Below, piece after piece: positions 27,512 through 36,860 of a stretch of DNA of 44,032 nucleotides. The notes beneath the pieces were generated by a model that ran no database searches, had not been told where the DNA came from, and was given only the letters and a program-made list of their open reading frames with translations. Made by a program: the position numbers and the translations under genes. Source of the stretch: Psychrobacillus vulpis (lineage in GTDB: Bacteria; Bacillota; Bacilli; Bacillales_A; Planococcaceae); assembly GCF_006861825.1 (NCBI RefSeq), contig NZ_VDGI01000007.1:1-44032 (forward strand), read 5' to 3'. The first letter of the stretch is position 1. Each line of letters begins with the position of its first letter.

Positions 27512-29252
27512 GTCGTCTTTGCACCTCCCACTCTATTACAAATAATAACAATAAAATAATTAATATATATGGGACAAACGAATGCTGATTGTAATTTTCC
27601 TTAGAATCTATTTGTTGTCCACTTAACGAATAGGAACTTCCTTTAGTTATCTCTTTTTCTTTTTGTGATACTGCAACTGCAAAGTTTTTTTCTACATCTT
27701 TCGAACGAATTACATAAAGTCCTGGTTTTTTCGGAGCAATAAAGGCACCACCGTTTTCAATTGAATACTCATAGGAATCGTCCATCGTGTAAATTTCCCA
27801 TTCATTCGATGTACTTCCAAGAGATTGCGGCTTTCTTTCGTTTGGAGAAAAAGTGCCTAAATACGTATTGCTGGCAGAAAGCTGTTCTTTTACACTCCAC
27901 ATAAATAGAGGAAAAGAAGGGCTAAGCGGCCAATCGGTCATTTGAATATCCGAAAGCACGATAATGTCTCCAAGTGGAGACATTTGAATAAATGGGTCTT
28001 CTCCAACAGTTGCGATAGTTGAATAACCTTCTATTGGAGGATACACTCCATTAACATAAATATCGGATAAATTAGCAAATGAAAAAAGAGGGTGTTCAGT
28101 TGTTTGTACAGCCCCATTTACTTCTTTTGCAGATGCATCATTTCTACCAATAAATAAGGAAGGGCGTCCAATTTGGTCCACTAACCCAAATTGATTCGTT
28201 ATGATAATGCCCTCTTCTTTTAAGAACCCTACTTGCTCAGCAGGAATGCTACTTACTTCTATATCCATCGATTGAAATGCCGTTCGAACTAGGGAATGCA
28301 TAGAGCTATCTATAAACACTTTCGATAATTGATCTTGCATAAAGACAGTCATAGAATTATCTAATGCATATTGATCTTTTGAGCTAATAGATGCTTTCAA
28401 ATAGGTTGATTCCAAAAGTTCATCGAAAGATAATATAACCGTCTCATTTGGAGGAATTGTCACTTGTTCTTTCACCAGATTTTCCTTTTCATTCGATAAA
28501 ATTAGTTCTGTTACTTGTTCTTTATTGGATTGATTATCTAGTTGAATTAATGCAGAAATACCACTATTCGTTTTCGTTGCACCAAACCGTTTAATAGACA
28601 TATTTTCTACCTCCGCCGTTAATCCTTCTACATTCCAGCTAACATTTTCATATTGTAGAGGCAACGACTTTCGATCTAATTGATCGGTAAAAATATAAAC
28701 AGATGTAGCTTTGTTTTGAAAAAATGATTGAGCAAAATCTAATGACTTTGACATATTCTCATCTTCGTAACTTACTTCAAGTCTATCTATCTCACTTTTA
28801 ATTTGATTGAGATTTGTTTCTCCACGAAGAATAACTGTTGGTTGATTTCCTGTAGTAATGAGCGTTAATGGCTTACCTGATAATTGTTCTACAAGATTTA
28901 ACATCTCTTTTTTATGTTGGTCAAAAAGCGAGGAATCATTTGTTCTTACTTCCATTGTTGCAGAGGTATCTACGATAAATACAATTTGCTCCCCTACTAG
29001 CGCTTTCGTTTTCCAAAACGGTTGAAGTAGAGCCAAAACGAGTAAAATCATCGCTAACATTTGCAAATAGAACAATGCGTTACGTTGTAAATGTTGCAAA
29101 TAAGGGGATGCCTTTGTTTCTTTCATTACTTCTTGCCAAAAAAGGGTAGAAGAAACAGGCTGTTTTGCGTACATTTTCCGGAAGAAATAATAAAGCAAAA
29201 CAGCTATTGGAAAAATTGCTGTCCATAAAAATAGTAATTGATTAAAACCCAA
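27495..29252 (-). CDS. BatA-like membrane protein with VWA domain
   Basis: 585 residues. The N-terminus has the aerotolerance-regulator (BatA_N) layout: a first helix (about 6-23), the stretch SSTLFWQEVMKETKASPYLQ, and a second helix (about 58-76). A VWA-type domain follows with VFIVDTSATM (MIDAS-like DTSAT, about 92-96). The middle is beta-rich and unassigned; a single helix near residues 555-571 ends the protein with a basic tail. Proteins of this kind occur with MoxR and DUF58 proteins. It ends inside the next VWA gene and starts 11 bases after the DUF58 gene, so the three are co-translated. Function not established. Confidence 0.87.
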   Translation of the reverse strand: MGFNQLLFLWTAIFPIAVLLYYFFRKMYAKQPVSSTLFWQEVMKETKASPYLQHLQRNALFYLQMLAMILLVLALLQPFWKTKALVGEQIVFIVDTSATMEVRTNDSSLFDQHKKEMLNLVEQLSGKPLTLITTGNQPTVILRGETNLNQIKSEIDRLEVSYEDENMSKSLDFAQSFFQNKATSVYIFTDQLDRKSLPLQYENVSWNVEGLTAEVENMSIKRFGATKTNSGISALIQLDNQSNKEQVTELILSNEKENLVKEQVTIPPNETVILSFDELLESTYLKASISSKDQYALDNSMTVFMQDQLSKVFIDSSMHSLVRTAFQSMDIEVSSIPAEQVGFLKEEGIIITNQFGLVDQIGRPSLFIGRNDASAKEVNGAVQTTEHPLFSFANLSDIYVNGVYPPIEGYSTIATVGEDPFIQMSPLGDIIVLSDIQMTDWPLSPSFPLFMWSVKEQLSASNTYLGTFSPNERKPQSLGSTSNEWEIYTMDDSYEYSIENGGAFIAPKKPGLYVIRSKDVEKNFAVAVSQKEKEITKGSSYSLSGQQIDSKENYNQHSFVPYILIILLLLFVIEWEVQRRRGFTS

Positions 29253-29263
29253 GTATTCTCACC

Positions 29264-30139
29264 TCATTGCACCCAGTTTGCACGTAAAAGCTGATGAAAT
29301 AGTACATGTGAAATACCATCTTCTGCATTTACTTGAAGAAGCCTAACACCGAACTTGCTACATAATAATTCAAGACCATTCTGATGTAATTTTCTCTCAT
29401 GCTCATATGTTTCAATTACACGGGAAGACATGGATACATTTAATTGATGTGAAGTTTCCACGTCTACTACTTGCACATCTCCTGTATAAGTTGGGGTTAG
29501 CTCATCACTCGTTACTACTTGTAAAATACGAATATCTCCAGCAAACTTAGGTAGTTTTTGAAGCAATCTCTCCCAAGATTCAAGGCTTTCCAAACAATCC
29601 GAAATAACAAATAAAACAGTACTATCCTTTGGTAAAAAGGAAATTGCATTATCGGAGAATGATTGTGTCATAACGGGATCTTTTAAATCAGAAATAGTTT
29701 GTGTAAAAGCTTTTCTATACGTTGCACCCTTACGTCTAAAGGGGGGGGTCTTTTCATCCGTAACAGCAGAAAAAGACAATCGATCATCACGTTGCAAAAC
29801 GAGGATTCCAAGTGACACAGCAAGTTGTTTCGCAAATGTCCACTTCAATGCATCCCCCATTGATTTTGTAGAATCAAGGATTATATGTACTCGCATTTCC
29901 TGTTCATCTAGAAATCGTTTAATAAAATACTTATCTGTTCTTGCATATACATTCCAATCTATTTGACGAACATCATCTCCTGGGCTATACTCTCTGAAAT
30001 CTGAAAAATCTAGAGATGCTCCAAACCTTTGAGAACGATGCGATCCTTTATGTTGTCCACGTAATTTCGATTTAGTTGAAATGGAAAATCGACTTAGTTT
30101 ACCTGCCCAATCCTTCGGAACTAACTTATCTGTACTCAT
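29264..30139 (-). CDS. DUF58 domain protein
   Basis: 291 residues with the DUF58 signature: DFSDFREYSPGDDVRQIDWN and, just after, ARTDKYFIKRF (about residues 45-76). The rest has a degenerate VWA-like fold (HIILDSTKSMGD at about 87-98). No membrane segment is visible. DUF58 proteins are encoded beside MoxR ATPases across bacteria and are thought to be their partners or substrates. The first four bases overlap the end of the MoxR gene (ATGA). A run of eight C (positions 29741-29748 as G on the plus strand) encodes part of TPP and could slip. Confidence 0.93.
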   Translation of the reverse strand: MSTDKLVPKDWAGKLSRFSISTKSKLRGQHKGSHRSQRFGASLDFSDFREYSPGDDVRQIDWNVYARTDKYFIKRFLDEQEMRVHIILDSTKSMGDALKWTFAKQLAVSLGILVLQRDDRLSFSAVTDEKTPPFRRKGATYRKAFTQTISDLKDPVMTQSFSDNAISFLPKDSTVLFVISDCLESLESWERLLQKLPKFAGDIRILQVVTSDELTPTYTGDVQVVDVETSHQLNVSMSSRVIETYEHERKLHQNGLELLCSKFGVRLLQVNAEDGISHVLFHQLLRANWVQ

Positions 30140-31128
30140 ACCGTTTGCCCTTGTTTTATCGTTTGTAATATAACATCAACAAGTTCGTCTGCTGTTTTAC
30201 CTTCTGCTTCCCCTTCGTAATTAAGTAATAAACGATGTCTTAACACAGGTTTAGCAACCGACTTAATATCTGCAATTGACACATGATAGCGGCCGGCAAC
30301 TAATGCACGTGCTTTTGCAAGTTTTATAAGACTTTGTAAACCACGTGGACCACTACCATACTGGACATATTGTGCTATTTCAGGAATGACTGCAGCTTCA
30401 GGATGAGTAGCTGCGATTATATCTACTGCGTACTCCAACATATCATCTGCGATTAAAACTTCCTTCACCATTTGTTGTGCATGCACGATTTCTCTAGCAT
30501 TCATTATTTTATTTAACTCAATAGACTGTCCACCAGTTGTTCTTTTTGTTATTTCCATAAGCTCCTCTTTTGATGGATAGGAAACGAGAATTTTACAAAG
30601 GAAGCGGTCCATCTGTGCTTCTGGTAGAGGATACGTACCTTCCATTTCAATTGGGTTTTGTGTGGCAAGTACGAAGAAAGGTTTATCCATTTGCTTCGTT
30701 TCACCAAGAACTGTAACTGTTTTTTCTCCCATCGCTTCTAAAAGAGCACTTTGTGTCTTTGGTGTTGCACGGTTTATTTCATCCGCTAAAACCATTTGAC
30801 TAAAAATAGGTCCTTTTTGAAAGGTGAATTGCTGTTTTCCGTTCTCTAAACGTTCAATCATACTTGTTCCTGTAATATCGGATGGCATTAAATCAGGTGT
30901 AAACTGAATTCGTGAGAAAGACAAATCAAGCACTTCTGATATAGTTCGTATTAACATCGTCTTACCTAATCCAGGTAATCCTTCTAAAAGTGCATGACCA
31001 TCAGCAAGAACACAATATATCGAAAACTCTACTGCTTCTTTTTGGCCAACGATGAATTGACCAATTTCCGTTCGAACTTCTTCTAATCGTTTACTTATAT
31101 TTTTATAATCCTCTGTTGTAAAAGTCAT
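30136..31128 (-). CDS. MoxR-family AAA+ ATPase
   Basis: About 330 residues. Walker A GLPGLGKT (near residue 49), Walker B LADEINRA (near 108), sensor NPIEMEGTYPLPEAQMDRFL, and the C-terminal lid with GSGPRGLQSLIKLAKARAL are all present. MoxR ATPases act as chaperones that assemble or activate complexes, often with VWA and DUF58 proteins. ATG at 31128 is chosen because GGAGGAG lies immediately upstream; an in-frame ATG at 31140 overlaps the previous stop but has no ribosome binding site. It is the fifth gene of the operon. Confidence 0.95.
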   Translation of the reverse strand: MTFTTEDYKNISKRLEEVRTEIGQFIVGQKEAVEFSIYCVLADGHALLEGLPGLGKTMLIRTISEVLDLSFSRIQFTPDLMPSDITGTSMIERLENGKQQFTFQKGPIFSQMVLADEINRATPKTQSALLEAMGEKTVTVLGETKQMDKPFFVLATQNPIEMEGTYPLPEAQMDRFLCKILVSYPSKEELMEITKRTTGGQSIELNKIMNAREIVHAQQMVKEVLIADDMLEYAVDIIAATHPEAAVIPEIAQYVQYGSGPRGLQSLIKLAKARALVAGRYHVSIADIKSVAKPVLRHRLLLNYEGEAEGKTADELVDVILQTIKQGQTV

Positions 31129-31139
31129 AAGCTCCTCCA

Positions 31140-32543
31140 TTATTCACTGTTTTCAACTGATGAGAAATAATCTTGAACGATCCGCTGTAAGTCTGATGGT
31201 AGCTGCATTCGTTCAGAGCTTTTTATATACGACTCTGAATACTCGTTAACAACTTCCTCATATGGTTTTGATGAACCTCGAGTCACTGGCACTTCACCCG
31301 TTTGCTCTCCTGCAGCTTGCCCTTCTCCTAGTTTTCCACCATCAACGGTTGTATCTCCTAAACCACCGATTCTTGTTGGAATAGAAAGAAGGTCTCTACC
31401 TCCAGAACCAGTTCCCGCTCCAGAACCTTTGCCCTGACCTTGACCCTGCCCTTGACCTTGCCCTTGCCCTTGCCCTTGACCCTGGCCTTGACCTTGACCC
31501 TGACCCTGCCCTTGCCCTTGACCTTGACCTTGGCCTTGACCTTGACCCTTGCCTTGACCATTTTGTCCGTTCTGCTTACTTTCACCTGATCCTTCTTGTT
31601 CACCATTTCCTGTTCCTTGGCTACTTGAATTATTTTTTTTATTATCGTTTGAGTCCGAATCTCCTTTAGCAATTTCGCTCGGAGTAAATGGGAAGGATTT
31701 ACCCATTTTACTTAAAGCGGTTTGGGATGAAGAAGCACTCTTTGCTAAAGAATTATTTACATCCTCCAAAGAAGCTAATTCTTTTTGTTCCTCCGAACTA
31801 AGTGATGATTCTGTAGATCCTTCTTGTTCCGAAAGTTCTTTCTTTTTTTCCAACTTTTGTTCCTTTAATGCTAATTCTTTTTGCTTTTTCACTACTTCTC
31901 GCAATACTTCTTCCGCTGTTTCAACTTCTTTTAGCTTTTCTTTTAGTTCCTTCAATTCTTTCTTGACGGACTCAGCTAGTTCCTTTTTCTCTAACTTCTC
32001 AATTTCTTTTTTCATTTCATTTACTACTTGATCCTCTTTTTCTATATCCTTTGCTTCTAATTGAGTTGCTGCTGGAAACGCATATAAAACAAGCACAGCA
32101 GCTAAAGCAAGAACAAATCCAAGAATCCATTTACGTTGAAAATATTGTTTATCTCGTTGTTTAAATTTTTCAAACGCTTCTTTACTGCCAAGTTCCGCCT
32201 TTTCTACCAATTCTTTTATAAGTGCTGACTTTTCATAAAGAAACGATATAGCAGTTATTAATAAATTATCGTAAAAGAAAGAATCTAATTTTTGAAGTGC
32301 TTCTTCTTTTGAAGGTCTTTTCCAAAATGCGTACAGAAATACAGCTATAAAAACAGTACCCCCGACTATAATTGCAGTACGAATATAGTAGGGAAATACA
32401 AATAAGCGAGAAACAAATAGAATAGCCGCAGCTGAAGTAAATCCGTAAAACAATGCCGCTTGAAGCATTCTTACATAATGTTCGACAGCAAGTCTACGTC
32501 TAGCTTTTTGGACAAAACGTATTAGCTTATGTTGGCTATTCAT
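31140..32543 (-). CDS. Membrane protein with coiled coil and Gly-Gln repeat
   Basis: 467 residues of no family I can name. The order is: basic N-terminus, two helices (about 29-47 and 52-70), a helical stretch, a third helix (about 143-162), a Lys/Glu-rich coiled coil (about 168-270), a Ser/Asn/Gln-rich segment, about 20 consecutive Gly-Gln pairs (about residues 333-372; DNA 31427-31547), and a C-terminal part with SIPTRIGGLGDTTVDGG and ESYIKSSERMQLPSDLQRIV. The C-terminal end resembles what is seen in proteins encoded next to MoxR/DUF58/VWA genes. Gene four of the operon; its stop shares one base with the alternative MoxR start. Function unknown. Confidence 0.85.
   Translation of the reverse strand: MNSQHKLIRFVQKARRRLAVEHYVRMLQAALFYGFTSAAAILFVSRLFVFPYYIRTAIIVGGTVFIAVFLYAFWKRPSKEEALQKLDSFFYDNLLITAISFLYEKSALIKELVEKAELGSKEAFEKFKQRDKQYFQRKWILGFVLALAAVLVLYAFPAATQLEAKDIEKEDQVVNEMKKEIEKLEKKELAESVKKELKELKEKLKEVETAEEVLREVVKKQKELALKEQKLEKKKELSEQEGSTESSLSSEEQKELASLEDVNNSLAKSASSSQTALSKMGKSFPFTPSEIAKGDSDSNDNKKNNSSSQGTGNGEQEGSGESKQNGQNGQGKGQGQGQGQGQGQGQGQGQGQGQGQGQGQGQGQGQGQGQGKGSGAGTGSGGRDLLSIPTRIGGLGDTTVDGGKLGEGQAAGEQTGEVPVTRGSSKPYEEVVNEYSESYIKSSERMQLPSDLQRIVQDYFSSVENSE
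31427..31547 (-). repeat. Hexanucleotide tandem repeat encoding (Gly-Gln)n
   Basis: About 20 imperfect copies of the 6-mer GGNCAR (minus strand). Unit length is a multiple of three, so copy-number change would lengthen or shorten the protein without a frameshift. Confidence 0.9.
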
Positions 32544-32556
32544 TTGAAGATCCTCC

Positions 32557-33399
32557 TCATTTCGTACGCTTCATATTAACGCGTAATTTTTTCACAGCTA
32601 TAAAAATAGAAATAATCGTAATGCATACATAAAAAATTGTATATCCTGCCCAAATTGGAAAGTCCACTTTTGTTGATTCTGTAATAAAATTATCTGATCC
32701 GGGAGTAATAAGTGTAAGTATCAGTACAACCGGATTAATACTAGCAAAAAAGTGACCAATCGGTGATGAAGAGATTGTTCCTGTTGCCATACTATTCATT
32801 CCTGTTATTACTAAGTAAATAAAACCAGTAACAGCTGCCAGGAAAATCATTGTACCGTATGTTGCAATCATCGCAACAATTGTTTTACGAATAATTGTTG
32901 AAAACATAATGCCTATTCCACCAACTGCAAGCATTGTTAGAAAGAAAAATAAGAAAATAATTCCTAACTGTCCTGGAGATACTCCACCAAAAAGGAAAAC
33001 TAAACTATAAATTGGTAGCCCTGCTACTAATAATAAGAGAAGAAAAGCAATCGATGATGTTAACTTCCCAATAATAATTTGAAACGAAGTCTGAGAAGTT
33101 GTTAATAATATATTTAACGTTTGCTTCTCTCGTTCTGTACTTATTGCACCTGCTGTTAATCCTGGTGTAATGAAAAGAATGAGCCCTAGTTGAATATAAG
33201 TCAGCATGGTGAACATAAAAAAGCTCTCTTCCGGACGGAAGTAACCTGTACCTGTAAATGAGGTAGTTAGCATTATAAAGCCAAATACAAATATAGACAT
33301 TGCAATTAAATAAAAGAGAATTCCTGTGAAACTTTTTAAGGAACGAAAGCGTAGTTTTATTTCTTTAATTAATACAGGATTAGAAAAGGCTTGTTTCAT
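32557..33399 (-). CDS. ABC-2 type transporter permease
   Basis: About 280 residues with six membrane segments. It opens KQAFSNPVLIKEIKLRFRS, continues with a first helix (about 25-45), and contains the ISTEREKQTLNILLTTS motif (about 88-104) typical of ABC-2 permeases. ATG at 33399 is chosen: AAAGGGG lies nine bases upstream and it begins one base after the stop of the ATPase gene; the frame is open further up. It should form an exporter or membrane complex with the adjacent ATPase. What is transported is unknown. The gene order ATPase-permease-large membrane protein recalls Gld-type ABC systems, but no homology to them is claimed. Confidence 0.92.
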   Translation of the reverse strand: MKQAFSNPVLIKEIKLRFRSLKSFTGILFYLIAMSIFVFGFIMLTTSFTGTGYFRPEESFFMFTMLTYIQLGLILFITPGLTAGAISTEREKQTLNILLTTSQTSFQIIIGKLTSSIAFLLLLLVAGLPIYSLVFLFGGVSPGQLGIIFLFFFLTMLAVGGIGIMFSTIIRKTIVAMIATYGTMIFLAAVTGFIYLVITGMNSMATGTISSSPIGHFFASINPVVLILTLITPGSDNFITESTKVDFPIWAGYTIFYVCITIISIFIAVKKLRVNMKRTK

Positions 33400-33400
33400 C

Positions 33401-34330
33401 TTATTTCGCCCCTTTCGTAATTTCCATGAAGACATCCTCAAGATCTGTTTCAGTTTCAGCAAAGGAAATGATTCGAAGCTGATTATCTAGTGCTTTCTTC
33501 AGCAAATCAATTTGATCTTCTTCTGAACCGCGATAATTAAAGGTAATACTATTTTTCTCTATATGAATTTCTACTTTTGAAACAAATGGGTCTTCTTCGA
33601 AAAACATGGATGCATTCTCAAGCAGTCCTTTTATTTTTACAGTTATATATCTTTCACCAGCAAGCTGAGCTTGAATGTCTGCAACTGAACCATGTGCAAT
33701 TAGTTTACCACCATCGATTACACCGATTTCATCACACATCTCTGCAAGTTCAGGTAATATATGTGAAGAAATTAAAATGGTTTTCCCCATGCCTTTTAAT
33801 TGTTTTAAAATATCTCTCATTTCAATACGAGCACGTGGATCTAGACCAGAAGCTGGCTCATCCAATATTAATACTTTCGGATCATGTATTAGAGAACGTG
33901 CTAAACATAAACGCTGCTTCATTCCTCTAGAGAGTAAATCTACGTATTCGTATCTTTTATGAGATAAATTAACAAGTTCCAGCAACTGCGGAATTAATAT
34001 TTCTCTTTCTGCTTCTGAAATACCATAACTCGCACCGTAAAAATCCAAATATTCATTCGCTTTTAATTGATCGTAAACTCCGAAAAAATCAGGCATATAG
34101 CCAATTTGCTTGCGCACTTCATGTGCTTCTGTTTTTACGCTCTTTCCATTCACAAAAGCATCGCCTGAAGTAGGTTGAAGGAGTGTAGCTAATATAGAAA
34201 ATGTAGTTGATTTTCCTGCTCCATTTGCCCCTACAAATCCGAATACCGTTCCTTCATTTAAAGTGAGATTTAAATCATTTAAAGCATAAAAGGAGCCGTA
34301 TTTTTTTGTTAATCCCTTGATCTCAATCAT
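33401..34330 (-). CDS. ABC transporter ATPase
   Basis: 309 residues. Walker A GANGAGKST (about 36-44), signature LSRGMKQRL (a variant of LSGGQ), Walker B VLILDEPASGLDP and switch SSHIL are present, followed by a C-terminal domain (about 225-309) of the kind found in ABC-2 exporters. It pairs with the permease encoded next. Its ATG overlaps the stop of the 801-residue protein (ATGA). The D-loop and Q-loop (GYMPDFFGVYDQL) look normal, so it should be an active ATPase. Confidence 0.95.
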   Translation of the reverse strand: MIEIKGLTKKYGSFYALNDLNLTLNEGTVFGFVGANGAGKSTTFSILATLLQPTSGDAFVNGKSVKTEAHEVRKQIGYMPDFFGVYDQLKANEYLDFYGASYGISEAEREILIPQLLELVNLSHKRYEYVDLLSRGMKQRLCLARSLIHDPKVLILDEPASGLDPRARIEMRDILKQLKGMGKTILISSHILPELAEMCDEIGVIDGGKLIAHGSVADIQAQLAGERYITVKIKGLLENASMFFEEDPFVSKVEIHIEKNSITFNYRGSEEDQIDLLKKALDNQLRIISFAETETDLEDVFMEITKGAK

Positions 34331-36732
34331 TTCGAAATCTCTCCTTTCAGACGAACTTCTGGAAGTCTACTATATGCATCACCTTGAATCGATTTTTTAT
34401 GCAGTTTATAATGTACTATCCCTTCACTATCAATGTAATTTTGGATATTATCTGTTATAGTAAATCGACTTTCATCAATCTCTTCAAAACCTTTTGTAGC
34501 AGTATTCCAAATTTCAATTGTTTGAGAGTTTCTATCGGTATTTGCAATTTGTAATTGCGTCCAACTTACTTTATTCAAAGGAATTGTATCTGGAACTTTC
34601 CAAAATACATTATATTCTCCATCGTCTAAATACCATTCTAAATTGCTGTTTTGAACGGGTTCCATGTACTTGCCATATTCATTTGTATTTACATTTACCG
34701 TGAACGTAGTTGCTGGGAGTACAAATTCCCCTGCAAAAATAGTTTCCGCTTTAAATGGTTGAATGATTAAATGAAGAGCAGACATTTCCACTTTTTTATT
34801 TTTTAATTCAATAGGAATAACATTGTCCTCTGCAAATGCTGTAATTGCTGGGCTAGTACCTATCTGACTAAGCATTTGACTAGATGAATATAAAGATTGC
34901 TTTCTTTGAGTGATTAAATCGTCTGGATTAGAAATGTTAGTTCCAAAGTTTGTATTCATATACGGATTGGTAGGAGGTGTTAACATGACAGTTCCTAGAT
35001 CCTTGTTTACCTCTATTTGTTCCCCAGGTTGTAAATCACCTAATTGAATAAGCTTGCTTCCTGACCATATAGACACTTCTTTTAATGCAAATGGGAAATT
35101 ATTTTTAACTGTTCCGATAATTTTACTTGCTTCTACGCGAAGGTCTACATCAAAATTTCCTACATTTTGAAGCTGCGTTTCCCCAAAGAACGAAGATACA
35201 GACCAATAACCTACATCCCTAAATGTTAAATCACTGTTTGTCGCATGTTTCTCTAAAATAGTTTCCTCATGTACATTAGGAGTTTGGCCAGTGAATGAAT
35301 TCATTTCTCTTTTGGCAACCATTGTTGTAGAGGATGGTGCTGTAAATGAAAATTCTCCACTTTTATTACTTAACAAGGATTCCGCATAATAACCATTCAA
35401 ACTTTTATCTTCATTGACATATAAAAAAGAAGATTGTTGAACTTGTGGTCGTGCGATACGATCTCTTGCTCCATAGCCAAAAATAGCCGCTGAAGCAATA
35501 ACTGCAGTAAGTGGAATAATTCCCCATGCGTATTCTCTTTTGTCTTTTCTCTTCAATAAAATATATAATAGCGGTCCTACTAAAATCATATAAACGACAA
35601 CTATACCTATCATTAAAGGTGTCGATACTTTAAATGAGCTAAACAAAGAATTTGAATTTCCAATTTCATAAACTAGCTGATCTTTACTATTGTACCCATA
35701 CATATTCGAAGCATTTTGAAATTTAACTGATTGTAAAATAGTAGACATTAAATCGCTATATACAGGGTCTTTTGCTAACGGTTCATCTCCAAGTGAAAAT
35801 GTTGTTTGAATAATTGATCCACTACCTAACTGACTCTTTGCAGCAAGTATAGTTCCATTTAGATTAAGAAGCGAAGTAGCTCCTTCATTAAGGGTCGAAT
35901 TATAAATCGTTAAATCATTCGACAACAAATTATTTGAAGTGAAAGCGCTCACTTTTTCAGCTGATAAAGTCTTTGTATCTGTTTTTAGTGCTAAGGGTAA
36001 ATAATTTCCAAGCTTACCTAATTCAGCTGTAACATTATCAGATGCACCAACGACAATTACACCACCCGAACTTACATAATCAATCAATGCTTGCTGTTGC
36101 TGCTCTAGTAAATCAGCAAGTACAAATTCATCGATTATTATATAGTTTGCCATTTTCCAAGCTACTGGGTCTGTAGGTAGTGTGAAATTACTCAATTGTG
36201 CGACATGAACGACTTCACCATTTCGTTGATTCGATGATTTTATTTGACTTAATACTTTTAAGCGATCTGCACTATTTGTTAAAGTGAAGTAAAAATTGGA
36301 AGCTGGATCTGAAAAACTAGCTCTCAAATTTTTTGTTCCTTTAAAATCAATGGACTTACCTTTTTCCCATCCACCTTCATAAAAGTGGATTAATTGAACA
36401 TTTGACCCTTGATACATATAATCTTCAGTCAGCCCCGATGCAGCAACTTGTATTGTTTTTGATTCCCCTGCACCGATTTCAAATGGTATTGCTTGTGCAT
36501 TTCCTAAATTATATGATTCAAGAATGTCTAGTACAATATCACCTGAAAAAGCATCACCTTTATTTTCCACTGTAATAGTGATAGGCAATCCTTCCCCATA
36601 TTTCGCTTTACCGTTAAAACCTGCCGTCGCTTTTACTTGCAGATTAGGTGCGGCTAAGGCATCCATTGCTGGTATTAAAGTAAAATATATAAATAGTGCT
36701 GAAATAACCAACGCAAACTTTCGGATAAGCAT
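34327..36732 (-). CDS. Large exported membrane protein, first gene of the VWA/MoxR/ABC operon
   Basis: 801 residues. A signal peptide (about 1-27, ending ALAAP) leads into beta-rich extracellular sequence with a CARDB-like beginning (ITVENKGDAFSGDIVLDI). A GATase-like segment (NYIIIDEFVLADLLEQQQ, then YVSSGGVIVVGASDN) lies at about 195-235. Two helices at about 371-391 and 403-421 separate the first part from a second extracellular domain (425-801). GGGGG precedes the ATG by seven bases. The protein heads the operon and its stop overlaps the ATPase start. No named family can be assigned. It probably is the extracytoplasmic component of the ABC complex. Confidence 0.85.
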   Translation of the reverse strand: MLIRKFALVISALFIYFTLIPAMDALAAPNLQVKATAGFNGKAKYGEGLPITITVENKGDAFSGDIVLDILESYNLGNAQAIPFEIGAGESKTIQVAASGLTEDYMYQGSNVQLIHFYEGGWEKGKSIDFKGTKNLRASFSDPASNFYFTLTNSADRLKVLSQIKSSNQRNGEVVHVAQLSNFTLPTDPVAWKMANYIIIDEFVLADLLEQQQQALIDYVSSGGVIVVGASDNVTAELGKLGNYLPLALKTDTKTLSAEKVSAFTSNNLLSNDLTIYNSTLNEGATSLLNLNGTILAAKSQLGSGSIIQTTFSLGDEPLAKDPVYSDLMSTILQSVKFQNASNMYGYNSKDQLVYEIGNSNSLFSSFKVSTPLMIGIVVVYMILVGPLLYILLKRKDKREYAWGIIPLTAVIASAAIFGYGARDRIARPQVQQSSFLYVNEDKSLNGYYAESLLSNKSGEFSFTAPSSTTMVAKREMNSFTGQTPNVHEETILEKHATNSDLTFRDVGYWSVSSFFGETQLQNVGNFDVDLRVEASKIIGTVKNNFPFALKEVSIWSGSKLIQLGDLQPGEQIEVNKDLGTVMLTPPTNPYMNTNFGTNISNPDDLITQRKQSLYSSSQMLSQIGTSPAITAFAEDNVIPIELKNKKVEMSALHLIIQPFKAETIFAGEFVLPATTFTVNVNTNEYGKYMEPVQNSNLEWYLDDGEYNVFWKVPDTIPLNKVSWTQLQIANTDRNSQTIEIWNTATKGFEEIDESRFTITDNIQNYIDSEGIVHYKLHKKSIQGDAYSRLPEVRLKGEISK

Positions 36733-36860
36733 ATATTGTCCCCCTTTATCTTTATATCTATTAGTACGTTAATTTCAATTGGAAGTTCCTTTCATTGTAA
36801 ATTAACAAGAATTACTCCATCTAATGGGATTTTTTCTAATTTAAATACTTGTTTATTACA

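Noticed and set aside
31427..31547. Short tandem repeats considered as a CRISPR or origin iteron array
   Set aside because: The unit is a coding hexamer in frame with a good gene; there are no spacers and no adjacent cas or rep genes.
31358..31672. 104-codon ORF with many Val-Lys pairs
   Set aside because: An alternative reading frame of the Gly-Gln hexanucleotide repeat in the 467-residue protein gene.
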